DNA from: Chalara sp. BL73
Lineage: Eukaryota; Ascomycota; Leotiomycetes; Helotiales
Assembly: GCA_918026815.1 (NCBI GenBank)
Contig: CAKJVC010000049.1
Coordinates: 744,001 to 808,000, forward strand
DNA: 64,000 bases
Reading direction: 5' to 3'
Under the pieces are notes generated by a model. The model worked only from the letters and a program-made list of their open reading frames with translations. It made no database searches and was not told where the DNA came from. Position 1 is the stretch's first letter; every line of letters starts with the position of its first letter. Shown here piece after piece: positions 24,247 to 34,853 of this stretch. A program made the translations under genes and the position numbers.

Positions 24247-26595
24247 ATGGGGAAGTCTAAGCCCAGAAACAGGAACAAAAACCGTGCTGATCCAAAAGCA
24301 AAGCCCATCAAGCCACTCTCGGATCCTGAACTCATCGCCATAAGAGATTCACGAATCCTACCTGTTCTTAAAGACTTGCAGAGCGCAGATCTCAAGACAA
24401 GATCCACTGCTGCCAAAGCAATCACCAACATCATCGACGATGCGAAATGCAGAAAGCTATTGTTACGCGAGCAGATTATCCGCATCTTGCTGGAACAGAC
24501 TCTTACGGATTCTAATTTGGAAACACGAGCGGCGGGATGGGGCATCTTGCGGAACTTGGCGTTGGAAGAGGAGGCAGACTTCTGTGTTCATCTTTTCAGA
24601 CAGGACATCCTGACTGCGGTTGAGGGCATGGTCCGTAGCGTAAGTTGTCTCCGTAACGCTTCTTCTAGCGTCTTTATAAGCCCTCATGCAATGTTCCATT
24701 GATCATGATACATTCAAGTCCCTGATCACAGGTAACGTTTGCTCCATCGTACGAAAGTGGTCGGCGGTAATGAATGGTTGTTCCTTCGTTCAGATATGTT
24801 GAGCATTTCTAAATAATGGGAACTGTTTTCTCTAACACAGGAAGTGAACCTCTGCTCACAGATTTCCACAGATTATAGAAACAATCCAGTCTGAGCAAGA
24901 ACCCTTTTCTAAGCTACCAAAAGCAAAACAAGATCTTGTTTGGAACCTTACTAGCTCAATTACCAGCCTTTTGACCTCGTTATGCGAAGCACAAGCCGAG
25001 ATAGCGGATGCTATATCAAAACTAGCATCTGTCATCAGATTTCTATTTGGCCTCATCCTGTTAGAAAATATTACTCCCTTGGACGTGCAAAACGATGCGC
25101 TGTTGTCCTTGGCGGCTTTGGCAGAAGAAAATAAGCCTCTATGTCAACAAATCGCTGAGAATGATGAATGGTTCAATGCTTTACTTCAAATCAAAGATTC
25201 TAAAGCTTTCAAGGCTGTGGCCGCATGTGGTGTGCTACGTAAGTGTTTAGAATTTAGGGAGCTACATACCCGATGGTGCAATATTTCACACAAAGACTCT
25301 GACTTTTGAATCTGTAGATAACATTTTTTCGTCTTTGCAGTGGTTTGACCACAATACGCCAAAGGATGGAGTATCAGATGCTCTCCTCATCGCCTCTTTA
25401 GTCTCTTCAATGGAGCACGTAAGTTTTCCTGGAGCGTTGCTCTAAGAGTGGATTTCTTTAAATTATGGAACATGCGTTGACGAGATTTATGAAACAGGCT
25501 TCAGACAAGAGCGATGGCACAAATGGTGAAGCCGCTCATTCAAGCCCTGACGAGATCCTCCAGTTAGCTTTGCAAATTACAGCCTCGATCGCAACTAGCC
25601 TCCAAGAAGCATTAGAACATGGAAGCAGATTTGAGAAAGAGTTCAAGGGCTTTGGTGATACAGACGAAACGAATGAAGATGATAAGATGGAGGAGGATGC
25701 GGGTCTTGAAGATGATGAGGTTCCCGAAGATGAAGAAAAGGACGATGAAATGAACGATGAGGAGATCGAGGCAGACATGGAGCGAGTTCTTGGAATGGAT
25801 TCAGATAATGAGGGAGGTTCATCTGAAGTAGTTACCCTCGATCGACTTGTGCGAACTGTGGCGCCTGGAGTCCTTCAACTTGCACAGTCAGCCTCAATCC
25901 CTGTTCGAGATCACGCATTGGCCACTCTGAACAACATCTCATGGACAGTCTCAAGCATTGACTTCTCTACCGGACATCTTTCGAGCCTACAGAAGTTCTG
26001 GGCAACGTTAGCTCAAAGTATATGGAATGAGCTCGTCAGCCCAGTTCTTGCCTCAAACACTGCAGACATTGAGCTTGCGTCTTCAATCACCAGCTTAGCA
26101 TGGGCAGTATGTCGTAGTCAACCTGGCTCCATCCAAATCAAACCTGAAGAGCAAAGAAAGTTCATGGCGTTGTATCACGCATCAAAGACCCTCCCGGTGA
26201 CAGATGACGACGACGCCTTTCAAGCACTAGGTGTTAAGACTATTGGAGTGTTGGGCCGTCTTGCCCTTGACCCTGCTCCAGTCGAATTAAACAGAGAAAT
26301 CGGCGTCTTTCTAATCACAATACTAACTGGCGAACCACCTGCAGCTGACGCCGTGGAGGCGCTTGATCAAATATTCGATATATATTCGGACATTAATTTC
26401 TCTTACGACGAACCCGTGTTCTGGGGAGATGGATTCTATAAGCATCTGGAGGAAATACTGCCGAAAGTCAAGAAATTGGCAAAGACCATCGACAAGCGGA
26501 AGCTTGGCGAGTTACGGGCCCGAATAGATGAAGCTGTGTTGAATTTGAGCAGGTTTTTGAAGTATAAGCGGACTGAAAAAGGCCAGAACAAATGA
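24247..26595 (+). CDS. SYO1: Synchronised import adaptor Syo1 (ARM/HEAT repeat, ribosome biogenesis)
   Basis: Syo1 is a transport adaptor that carries ribosomal proteins uL18 (Rpl5) and uL5 (Rpl11) together into the nucleus for 5S RNP assembly. Four exons (24247-24639, 24872-25238, 25318-25418, 25498-26595) encode 652 residues. It starts with a basic stretch MGKSKPRNRNKNRADPKAK, typical of the family and likely the importin-binding signal. ARM-type helices follow (DLKTRSTAAKAITNII, ETRAAGWGILRNLAL). A long acidic loop near residues 350-390 (EDDEVPEDEEKDDEMNDEEI) and HEAT repeats complete the protein. The ATG at 24247 is chosen over an upstream non-ATG extension because the MGKSK start is conserved. 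It sits beside two other ribosome-assembly genes, DBP10 and DBP4. Confidence 0.92.
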
Positions 26596-27067
26596 TAGAC
26601 AACCTCATTTGAATAAAGGTCATCATGTGCGATGCCTCATATATAAAAGGAGGCTGGTTGGAAGTCTTGTAAATAGTACCATACCCATTAGTATCAAAAG
26701 TCAAGCCTTCTTGTTGATAGGTTCTACAACAATCTTGAGAATATCAACATCTCTACATCTATTGCGATTGAATTGGCCATTACAAATACAGCCACCCTCA
26801 ACGTGTCGCAATTTTCACGACAATGGGCCGTGCGGGATGCCAATGTGTTGAATCTTCGGAGATGTTGGGCTAGAGGGGATCACACAGCAGATTCGATTTT
26901 ATTGCAAAATTGAGCCCGTCCAATCCAGGACTCTGCCATCTCCGCGAAGACGAACTAGAATGAACCAGCCTGGCTAAGCTTGAGAGGACTTGATTCCTCT
27001 TCGCCCGTATGGAGGATGATGTGCGCAAGAGAGCTTGAATAATATTGTATTGTAGATATTATCTCCT
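26596..27067. other. Convergent 3' region of SYO1 and DBP10
   Basis: This stretch of 472 bases lies between the two stop codons and contains no gene that I can support. It should contain both polyadenylation regions. Confidence 0.5.
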
Positions 27068-29876
27068 TCACTTTCCTTTCCTCGGTGTCCTGCCATTTTT
27101 TGCTTTTCTACGCTCGGCCAGCTTCCTGTCCTTCCTAATATCATCCGTACTTTTAATCTCCCTCTTACCCACACCATCCTTGAACCTCCCAACACGCTTC
27201 TCCTTCGCCTCGGCCACCCTCTTCTTTCTCACGTGGTAATCGTCACGGAACTTGTCGGCATCCTTTGGAGCCTTCTCCTGCTTATGCTTATAACGCGTGC
27301 CAAAGCCTCTACCGACGCCACCGCTCGTGTTCTCTCTTTCTGCCTCACCAGTGCGAGGCAGTCGATCGACTTTATTGGTTTTGCGCCACCTGTCATATCG
27401 TCCACTTTGGAAAGAAGCAGCAATTTTCTGTCCACTTTCACCACGAATCATCTTCTTGCCTTTAGAACCATCCTCATCATTAGCGCGAGCAACGTATTTG
27501 CTATTCTTTTTATCCCATCGCATGCCTTTGGCTCTAGCTGGCTCTGCGAAGGACTTCGCTCCATCATCATTTGTGAGATCCATAGTTATGCCACGAGCAG
27601 CTTCCAGGAAATTTGAGTTCTGTGATGCGGTATTGTATGATCCCGAATGTACTCCGTACCCTCGCTCTTCAGCCGCATTTATGGTCTTTGGCGTATAGGA
27701 CATAAAATTCTCGGAATCTTTCCAAGACAATGTTCTCCCTTTTCCTTTCTGACTCGATTTGGAAAATGTCACGTCGATCTCATCATCAGATGCTTCTTCC
27801 ATATTTGCACCTGCACCACTAACTATAACTTCCATCCCATCATCATTTTCGTCATCAAGTTCAGCCAAATCGTCCATAGCACCAAAGGTTTCTTCATCAG
27901 CTGCGGTAGCTGCTTTCTCGTCCTCTTCTTTCTGTCTGCGAGGCACAATCTTCTCCCGTCTCTGCCTCATCATTTCTGCAGCTTCACCGTGGCCGGATTT
28001 GCCTTTTTGACCAATCTCAAATATTGTCTCCTGAGGTCTGTACCCATTGATGCGAGCAATCATATCAATTCGTGCTTGCTCGGCTTTATTGGTCTCATTG
28101 TCGAAAAGCGGATGCAGCTCGTTCCATCCCTTTGATGCCATTACCTCTTTCGACCTCTTAGCACTCTCGCTCGATGCAGAATTTCGTGTTTTCTTGTATA
28201 GCTTCTCGCCCTTTGCGGCAACGCCACGAAGAGCGCTCAAGTCATCGTCATCGCCCAACAATTTAGTAATCCATTCAGTAGTACTCTCAAGCTTGTCTCG
28301 TAGAAGAGTACCAACAATGACATCTTCTGCATAGTTGGGTATGTCGCCACATTCACACCCAAGTAATAACCGTTTTCCCAGGAACAGCTGCAAATCCAGC
28401 ATATATGGCGAATCAGTATCTTGAACTAAACTATAACTCCACCCGCGCTGACCAGCTCTTGCTGTACGTCCAACACGATGTACAAAGATTTTTGGCTGTG
28501 GAGGGAAGTCATAATTGATAACATTAGCCAATACGGGAATATCGATACCTCTCGCGGCAACATCTGTCACCACAAGAATATTTGTCATTCCTGTACGGAA
28601 ATTCTCGACCTGCGTGTTTCGAGCTACTTGATCCAGTGACCCGTATGCATGTGATACAGCAAATCCCGATAATGCAAGCAAGGATGCCAGATAGTCAACG
28701 TGATGCTTTGTAGCTGCAAAAATAATCGTGGAGTGCTCTGTGGGCTTTTGCCTTGGGCGACGGCCGGCATCTCCTCTTTTCCGCTTCTTATCGTTATCCT
28801 CTGTTGTTGATTTGGCTCCTTTAGGAAGACCAGTGGGCATCTTAATAAGATCATGGAGAATGTGAAGTAGTGCCCCCTCCTTCTCCGCACTCTTGACACT
28901 GAAGAATCCGCTTTCAAGGTCTGGTGAGACCTTGCTCTCGGCATCTAAGCGTACCAACGTAGGTTCTTGAAGTCCAGCCTGAGTGAACTCTACCATTGAT
29001 TTTGGCAAGGTCGCAGAAAAGAGCAATGTTTGCCTATTTGCCGGTAGTGCGTGGAGAATTTCTGTAAGCTGAGCAGCAAACCCCATCTCAAAAAGCCGAT
29101 CCGCCTCATCAAAGACCACATATTTAACTGAAGATAAGTCTAGAGACATCTCCACCTTCAAATGCAGGAATCGGCCTGGCGTAGCAATCACGATGTCTGG
29201 ATTTCCAGCCATAAATCCGAACTGTTCCTCAAGACTGTCTCCACCTACGAGGAGCACACACTTTAAATCTGTGCCCCTTCCAAACTCTTTGACTACTTTC
29301 AGGGTCTGCAGCGCAAGTTCACGGGAGGGAGACATAATTAATGCTCTTGCTCCAACTTTTGCACTATGCGCTTTCAGTTTCTGAATCATGGGTATCACGA
29401 ATGCCGCAGTCTTTCCAGAACCAGTTCTTGCCATGCCCACAACATCCTTATTATCAAGTACGAGAGGTATAGTTTTCCTTTGGATTGGCGTAGGTACAGA
29501 AAAACCTTTGCGGGCAATAGCTTTTAAAAGGTTGGCGTTCAAGCCTAACTCTATATTAGCATGTAACGGAAATTGAATTCTGTAAAGATTTCCTACTCAT
29601 TGCTTGAAACCCACCACCCTTCTTCACACTCTTTCCCTTGATATTTGATCCCTTTCGGTATGAAGCAGCTTGTTGAGCTGCAATATACGCATCATCTCCA
29701 TCTCCATCACTATCCAAAATGCCATCTAATATCCCACCCGCATCGAAACCTCCCACATCTTTGTTTGCTGAAAGTGTAAAATCGTCGTCGCTATTATCAC
29801 CGTCTCCCTGAAACAATGATTTCGTGATATCGAAGTCATTTTCTGAGGCGGCAGGCGAAGTAGCTCGGTGAGGCAT
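27068..29876 (-). CDS. DBP10: ATP-dependent RNA helicase DBP10 (DEAD box)
   Basis: Nucleolar DEAD-box helicase needed for 60S subunit assembly. Two exons (29597-29876, 27068-29550) encode 920 residues. Motifs run in order: Q motif ([13 protein letters not shown]), Walker A (ARTGSGKT), Ia (SRELALQT), DEAD box (VFDEADRL), SAT (LLFSATLP), and the C-lobe [10 protein letters not shown]. The C-terminal 350 residues are Lys/Arg/Glu-rich ([18 protein letters not shown]), as in DBP10 orthologues, and end with a basic tail. The N-terminal start [16 protein letters not shown] matches the usual fungal start; an upstream in-frame ATG at 29939 would add 21 residues. Its start lies 205 bp from that of DBP4, which is transcribed in the opposite direction. 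Confidence 0.95.
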
Positions 29877-30081
29877 CTTCAATCCAGTTAGCGCTTCCAG
29901 TTGCTGTGCGGCGCTGAGATCGCGGTCAACATGTAGCAATATCAGTTCTTATCGCGATAAAAAAAAAGTTGGAGCAGATTTCGAGGCGGGCGCTAGCGGA
30001 GCCCCGCTTTTATTATTTCTACCACCCCAGAGTATGGAATGCAAATACTTTATTTGAAGGTTCAAGACGCCTAATCTGTCT
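29877..30081. promoter_or_regulatory. Divergent promoter of DBP10 and DBP4 with 12-bp palindrome
   Basis: This 205-bp interval separates two ribosome-assembly helicase genes. At 29949-29960 lies the perfect palindrome TTATCGCGATAA, followed at once by an A run. This arrangement recalls yeast ribosome-biogenesis promoters, in which a GCGATGAG (PAC) box sits near an A-rich element (RRPE), but the PAC match is only partial. A T-rich tract with a weak TATA-like sequence is near 30010. Confidence 0.6.
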
Positions 30082-32548
30082 ATGATGCCTTCTCAGATTG
30101 TACGGCAGAGGCCGAAGCCTTCTGCGCGAGCTAAGGGCAGCGATTTGCGATCACTGAAGCGAAAACGGGAGAGTGACGACCTCGAAAAACTTCAAGAGGC
30201 CGTCAAAGATTTGGTATAGAACCAACTATTCAGGACAGTGTCGCAATACTAATTTGTCTTGATAGGATCCCAAAGGAGTAGTAAAGGATTTCTCAGACTT
30301 ACCACTATCGCAGCCTACCAGTGTTGGATTAAAAGATTCGCATTTCAAGACTCTGACAGAGATTCAATCAAAGGCTATTCCACTTGCTCTTAAGGGCCAC
30401 GACATTCTCGGTGCAGCAAAAACTGGTAGTGGAAAGACTCTCGCATTTCTCATCCCTGTGCTAGAAAATCTATATCGGCAAAGATGGAGCGACATGGATG
30501 GATTAGGTGCATTGATAATCTCGCCAACCCGAGAACTCGCAGCACAGATCTTCCAGGTTTTACGCAAGGTCGGACGGCGGCATAAGTTCTCTGCTGGACT
30601 TGTTATAGGAGGGAAGGACACACAAGAAGAACGGGAACGGCTGGGAAGGATGAATATCCTCATTTGTACCCCAGGAAGAATGCTTCAACATTTGGACCAG
30701 ACAGCAGCCTTTGAAGTAGGCAATTTGCAAATGCTTGTTCTTGACGAAGCAGATCGAATCATGGATATGGGTTTTCAAGCTTCAGTAGATGCCATCATTG
30801 AGCATTTGCCCAAATCTAGGCAAACACTTCTCTTCAGCGCGACTCAAACCAAAAAGGTGTCCTACCTAGCCAGACTAAGTTTACGGGATCAAGAGTATGT
30901 GGGTGTGCATGAAGATGCCTCCAGCGCCACTCCGGAAAGCCTCCTGCAACATTATCTACTGTGTCCGCTTCCCGAGAAACTCAACACTCTTTACAACTTC
31001 ATAAAATCCAATTTGAAATCCAAAATAGTTGTCTTTTTCTCTTCCGGGAAGCAGGTCCGGTTCGCGTATGAAAGTTTGCGGCATTTGCAGCCTGGAATTC
31101 CACTTATGCATCTTCTCGGCAATCAAAAGCTGACTGTACGGCTGGACACCACTGCTAAATTTTCTGCTTCTAAAACTGCATGTATATTCGCAACAGATGT
31201 CGTGGCTCGAGGACTTGACTTCCCCGCTGTGGACTGGGTTGTGCAATACGACTGCCCAGAAGATGCAGATACCTACATCCATCGTGTTGGGCGGACCGCA
31301 AGGTATGGGAAAAAAGGGAGAGCGATACTATTTCTCGACCCAAGTGAGGAAACAGGTATGCTAAAACGCTTGGAGCATAAGAAGGTTCCGATCGAAAATA
31401 TCAAAATCAGGCAGGGAAAGAACACACAAAACATCAGCAATCAGCTGCAGAGTATGTTATTTAATGATCCAGCACTCAAATTCCTGGGCCAAAAGGCTTT
31501 CTCAAGTTACACCAAATCAATATATCTTCAAAGAGATAAGGAGATATTTGACATCAGTAATTACGATTTGGAGGGCTATGCTGCGAGTCTGGGTCTTCCT
31601 GGTACGCCAAACATCAAATTTCAGAAGGGGGATGATGCAAAGAAACTCAAGAACGCTCCAAGAGTTGCTCTATCAAGTGATGAAGATAGTGATGCCGAAG
31701 ATGGTCCTAAGAAGCCCAAAACCAAGGAAGTTCGGACGAAGTATGATCGGATGTTCGAGCGGCGTAATCAGGATGTTCTATCTAGCCATTACGCGAAGAT
31801 GGTTGCGGATGATGGAACTACCCCGTATGCGGATGCAGATGAGGATGACGACTTTTTGTCTGTGAAGAGAGTCGTTGCCGTGGATGACGATATCGTGCCT
31901 GAGACGGACGCCAGAGTTCCGTCAACCGAGGCAGGAGTTAAGGTCATCAGTGGAGTTGGAGGTGAAGATATAATAATTGACTCCAAACGAAAAGAGAAGA
32001 TGCTTGCATCGAAGAAACAACTTTTGAAGCTCAAAGGAAACCCTTCGAAGCTGATATTCGATGACGACGGCGTGGCACATCAACTATACGAACTGGAAGA
32101 TGAGGCAGACTTCCAGAAACGAGGTCCGGCTGCCGCTCAAAGGGACAAGTTCGTGGAGGAAGAGGCCGCTAAGGTACGCGAAGCGGATATTACGGATAAG
32201 CAGATGGCAAAGGATAAAAAACGCGAGAAGCGGATCAAGCAAAAAGAAAAGGCAAAGGCATTGCTGGCCGGAGACGGTGATGAAGCGCCGGAGCTGGTTG
32301 ACAACAGTAAAGAGGCCGAAGAGGCAAGGCGATTTCTCGCGTCTCTACCACTTCCTGGAGAGGAGTCATTAGACTCTTCTTCGGAGTCTGAGGATGAGCG
32401 GCCCTCGAAACGACCCAAGAAATGGTTTGAAGATATATCTGATGAGGAAGAAGGGGATATCGATAGTAGAGCACGTGTTATTGAGGCCGCAGATGAGCCC
32501 GAGACATTAGAAGATCTTGAGGCGCTGGCTGCAGGACTTCTCAGTTAG
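30082..32548 (+). CDS. DBP4: ATP-dependent RNA helicase DBP4 (HCA4, DEAD box)
   Basis: Nucleolar helicase that acts in early 18S rRNA processing, releasing U14 and other snoRNAs. Two exons (30082-30213, 30266-32548) encode 804 residues. Motifs: Q motif ([14 protein letters not shown]), Walker A (AAKTGSGKT), Ia (SPTRELAAQ), DEAD box ([13 protein letters not shown]), SAT (LLFSATQT) and [10 protein letters not shown]. The region after the helicase core (FGL-type [16 protein letters not shown]) and the acidic, Lys-rich C-terminus ending [18 protein letters not shown] are typical of DBP4. The usual HGRQKQ of the family reads LGNQKL here, a local oddity. Two tandem ATGs exist (30082 and 30085). It is head-to-head with DBP10 and followed in tandem by FAD1. 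Confidence 0.95.
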
Positions 32549-32873
32549 TATCAAAGTCTATATAAGAAGTAGAAGCCCAAAATAATACAATATTGATACC
32601 CCTTTTGCAGTCGCTTAGCAATTTCCACCACCCTTTCCACCCCCCGCACCCCTCACCCCTCTAAAACCCCTCCAGTCCTCCTTATTATGCTGTGACCCCA
32701 CCACCAAAAAAAAAAAAAAAACATCAACAAATCCCGTCCAGCCCGACTCGGCAATTTGTGGTCGCTTAGCCCCTCGGCCTACCGACGGTTCCTGATTACT
32801 CTGCCTGACCTAATACCATCGATATTTAAGTTAGGAACACGACACATGGAACGAGACAACCACCGTCGACGAG
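32549..32873. promoter_or_regulatory. FAD1 promoter with CCCCT cluster and A16 tract
   Basis: This interval of 325 bases lies between DBP4 and FAD1. Three CCCCT pentamers, the core of the stress-response element bound by Msn2/Msn4-type factors, occur within 23 bp (32649-32653, 32656-32660, 32667-32671) in a pyrimidine-rich block. An A16 homopolymer follows at 32706-32721, a nucleosome-disfavouring tract typical of fungal promoters. Confidence 0.55.
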
Positions 32874-33780
32874 ATGCCCGCTTCGGATACCGATGACCAA
32901 CTCCCCGTCATCAATGGCCATTCAAACCTCCTCGCCGTCTGCACTGCGCTCGCCGCCCGTGTTGATGCCTTTCTGCAAATCAAGGCACCAACACCTATAT
33001 TAAAAGCCGTGCAGGAACAGACGAGGGTTGCACTAGGGGTTATCGATACTGCGCTGGAGAAATATAGGTGAGATAGTCTTTGTGAAAGGCTGGTAAAGCT
33101 GGGCGTGAGAAGAAACATCAGCTAATACCCCGCAGTCTAGAAGAACTGTCTCTCTCCTACAATGGCGGGAAGGACTGCTTAGTTCTGCTCATCCTCTTCC
33201 TATGCTCGCTCTCTACCCGTGGTCCTCTTCCTCCACGACTACAGTCTGTTTACATAATCTCCCCACATCCGTTTAAAGAGGTAGATGATTTTGTCAACTC
33301 GTCCCAAGAAGAATACAGTCTAGATCTGGCACGTTATGTCATGCCCATGAAAGAAGCTTTTAGATTATATCTGGAGGAACATAAGCATGTGAAGGCGATA
33401 CTGGTGGGAACAAGGAGAACAGATCCGCATGGACAGAGCTTGACACATTTTGACGAGACAGATTCTGGATGGCCGAGCTTTATGCGCGTGCATCCGGTAA
33501 TAGACTGGCATTATGCTGAGATCTGGGCTGTAAGTCACTCCGCTCTGTGATGGAAGGTAGTGCTGACAAAATCGTGCCGCAGTTTATTCGCCATTTTGAG
33601 ATACCATATTGCCCACTATATGATCAAGGATATACATCATTAGGTGGGACAACAGATACACATCCAAATCCGGTACTGAAAGCTGCTGGCAAGGAAGGAG
33701 AGAGCGAGGACAAAAAGGGATTTCGACCCGCGTATGAGTTGGTGGAAGATAAAGCAGAAAGGTTAGGGAGGGACTGGTGA
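32874..33780 (+). CDS. FAD1: FAD synthase (FMN adenylyltransferase)
   Basis: Converts FMN and ATP to FAD and diphosphate. It belongs to the PAPS-reductase-like adenine-nucleotide alpha-hydrolase superfamily, as yeast Fad1 does. Three exons (32874-33067, 33136-33529, 33583-33780) encode 261 residues. The phosphate-binding PP-loop appears as LSLSYNGGKDCLVLL once exons 1 and 2 are joined. Further family text: ILVGTRRTDPHG, RVHPVIDWHYAEIWAFIR (joined across exons 2 and 3) and CPLYDQGYTSLGGTTDTHPN. The length is close to other fungal FAD1 proteins, and no mitochondrial presequence is visible. It is convergent with the SUN-domain gene. Confidence 0.95.
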
Positions 33781-34853
33781 TCACCGCATATAGACTCTAG
33801 AAGGTGTTGTGAATATCATCTGGGTTGCTACAAGATGCTCGTATTATATGGGCAAAGAACCATATATCTCCCTACTTTGGTCACACTATCCGGGCAATGC
33901 AAGGTTTTCATAGCAAGCATGGCATGGCGGAGCATAGAGCACATCAGTCGTTTATACAATTTTGAGTCAGACATGGCACTGTGTGGCTTTCTTAGGTTAC
34001 TGTGATGTTACAAATTTTCTCTAGCTGGAGTTTCTGCTGTCAATGCCTGACGCCTGCGCCGTAAGTCCCTTGCATACAGTAAAATGAGGCCTTATGTATC
34101 TCTTAAGAAGAGTCATATGTGGTACTTACGCAAGCCTACTGAGACGGTGAACAATTCGACCGAGATATAAAGGATCCTATGGGCACTTAAGTCTTCAGCC
34201 TGTCCTCGATTTTTTAGAATTGACAGAAGTTTAACTCAACTTTCTCTGTGTCTTCAAAGGTGTTTTAATAAAAAATCATGAGTTGGTCTTTCCCATTACT
34301 CTAAATTTGGCCACAGCACAACCGAACCCAAGTCTGCAGCGTTTCTACTGTTTGCTATATTTCATGAAATAGGATACGTAGCCGGATGGACAGTATTCTA
34401 GAGAACAAGACTTTTCATCTGGAGCTAAGAGTTTGTGGAATGGGTTCGTTACTTGTGCCTCGCCTCAGCTCTTTCTCTCTAATCGCACCGGCTATTCATC
34501 CTCTCCTGATTACCTGATCCTATGATCATTTACGAGAAACAATAGCCCAGACCCATGTTCAATGGCATGATTGAGTCGAAGTTAACAATAGGGGTACCCA
34601 TTACTTAGCATCGAAATTCACAGGCGGAGAGACACAATGCCCTTTTAGAGAATACTTGGGAAGCTGGAAGCATCATCAAACTCGCGTGAAGGAACCAAAT
34701 TGTCAAGAGTAAAAGCAGTATTCATGGTTAAGCTAGGCAGCAAGACATCGCCCATGAACTGCTACGTACATTGGGGTATAACTTCCGGAAACGCCAACCA
34801 ACACCATATGATCTCCGAGGTGTAAAAACAAAAAATAAGATGCAGCGCTATGT
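33781..34853. other. Convergent 3' region of FAD1 and SUN-domain gene
   Basis: This is 1.07 kb between two stop codons. I read all frames at a coarse level and found no open stretch worth reporting and no RNA gene signature. Confidence 0.45.

Noticed and set aside
32706..32721. A16 run as a possible retrotransposon tail
   Set aside because: It lies in a promoter with no target-site duplication or coding remnant, and A-tracts are common in fungal promoters.
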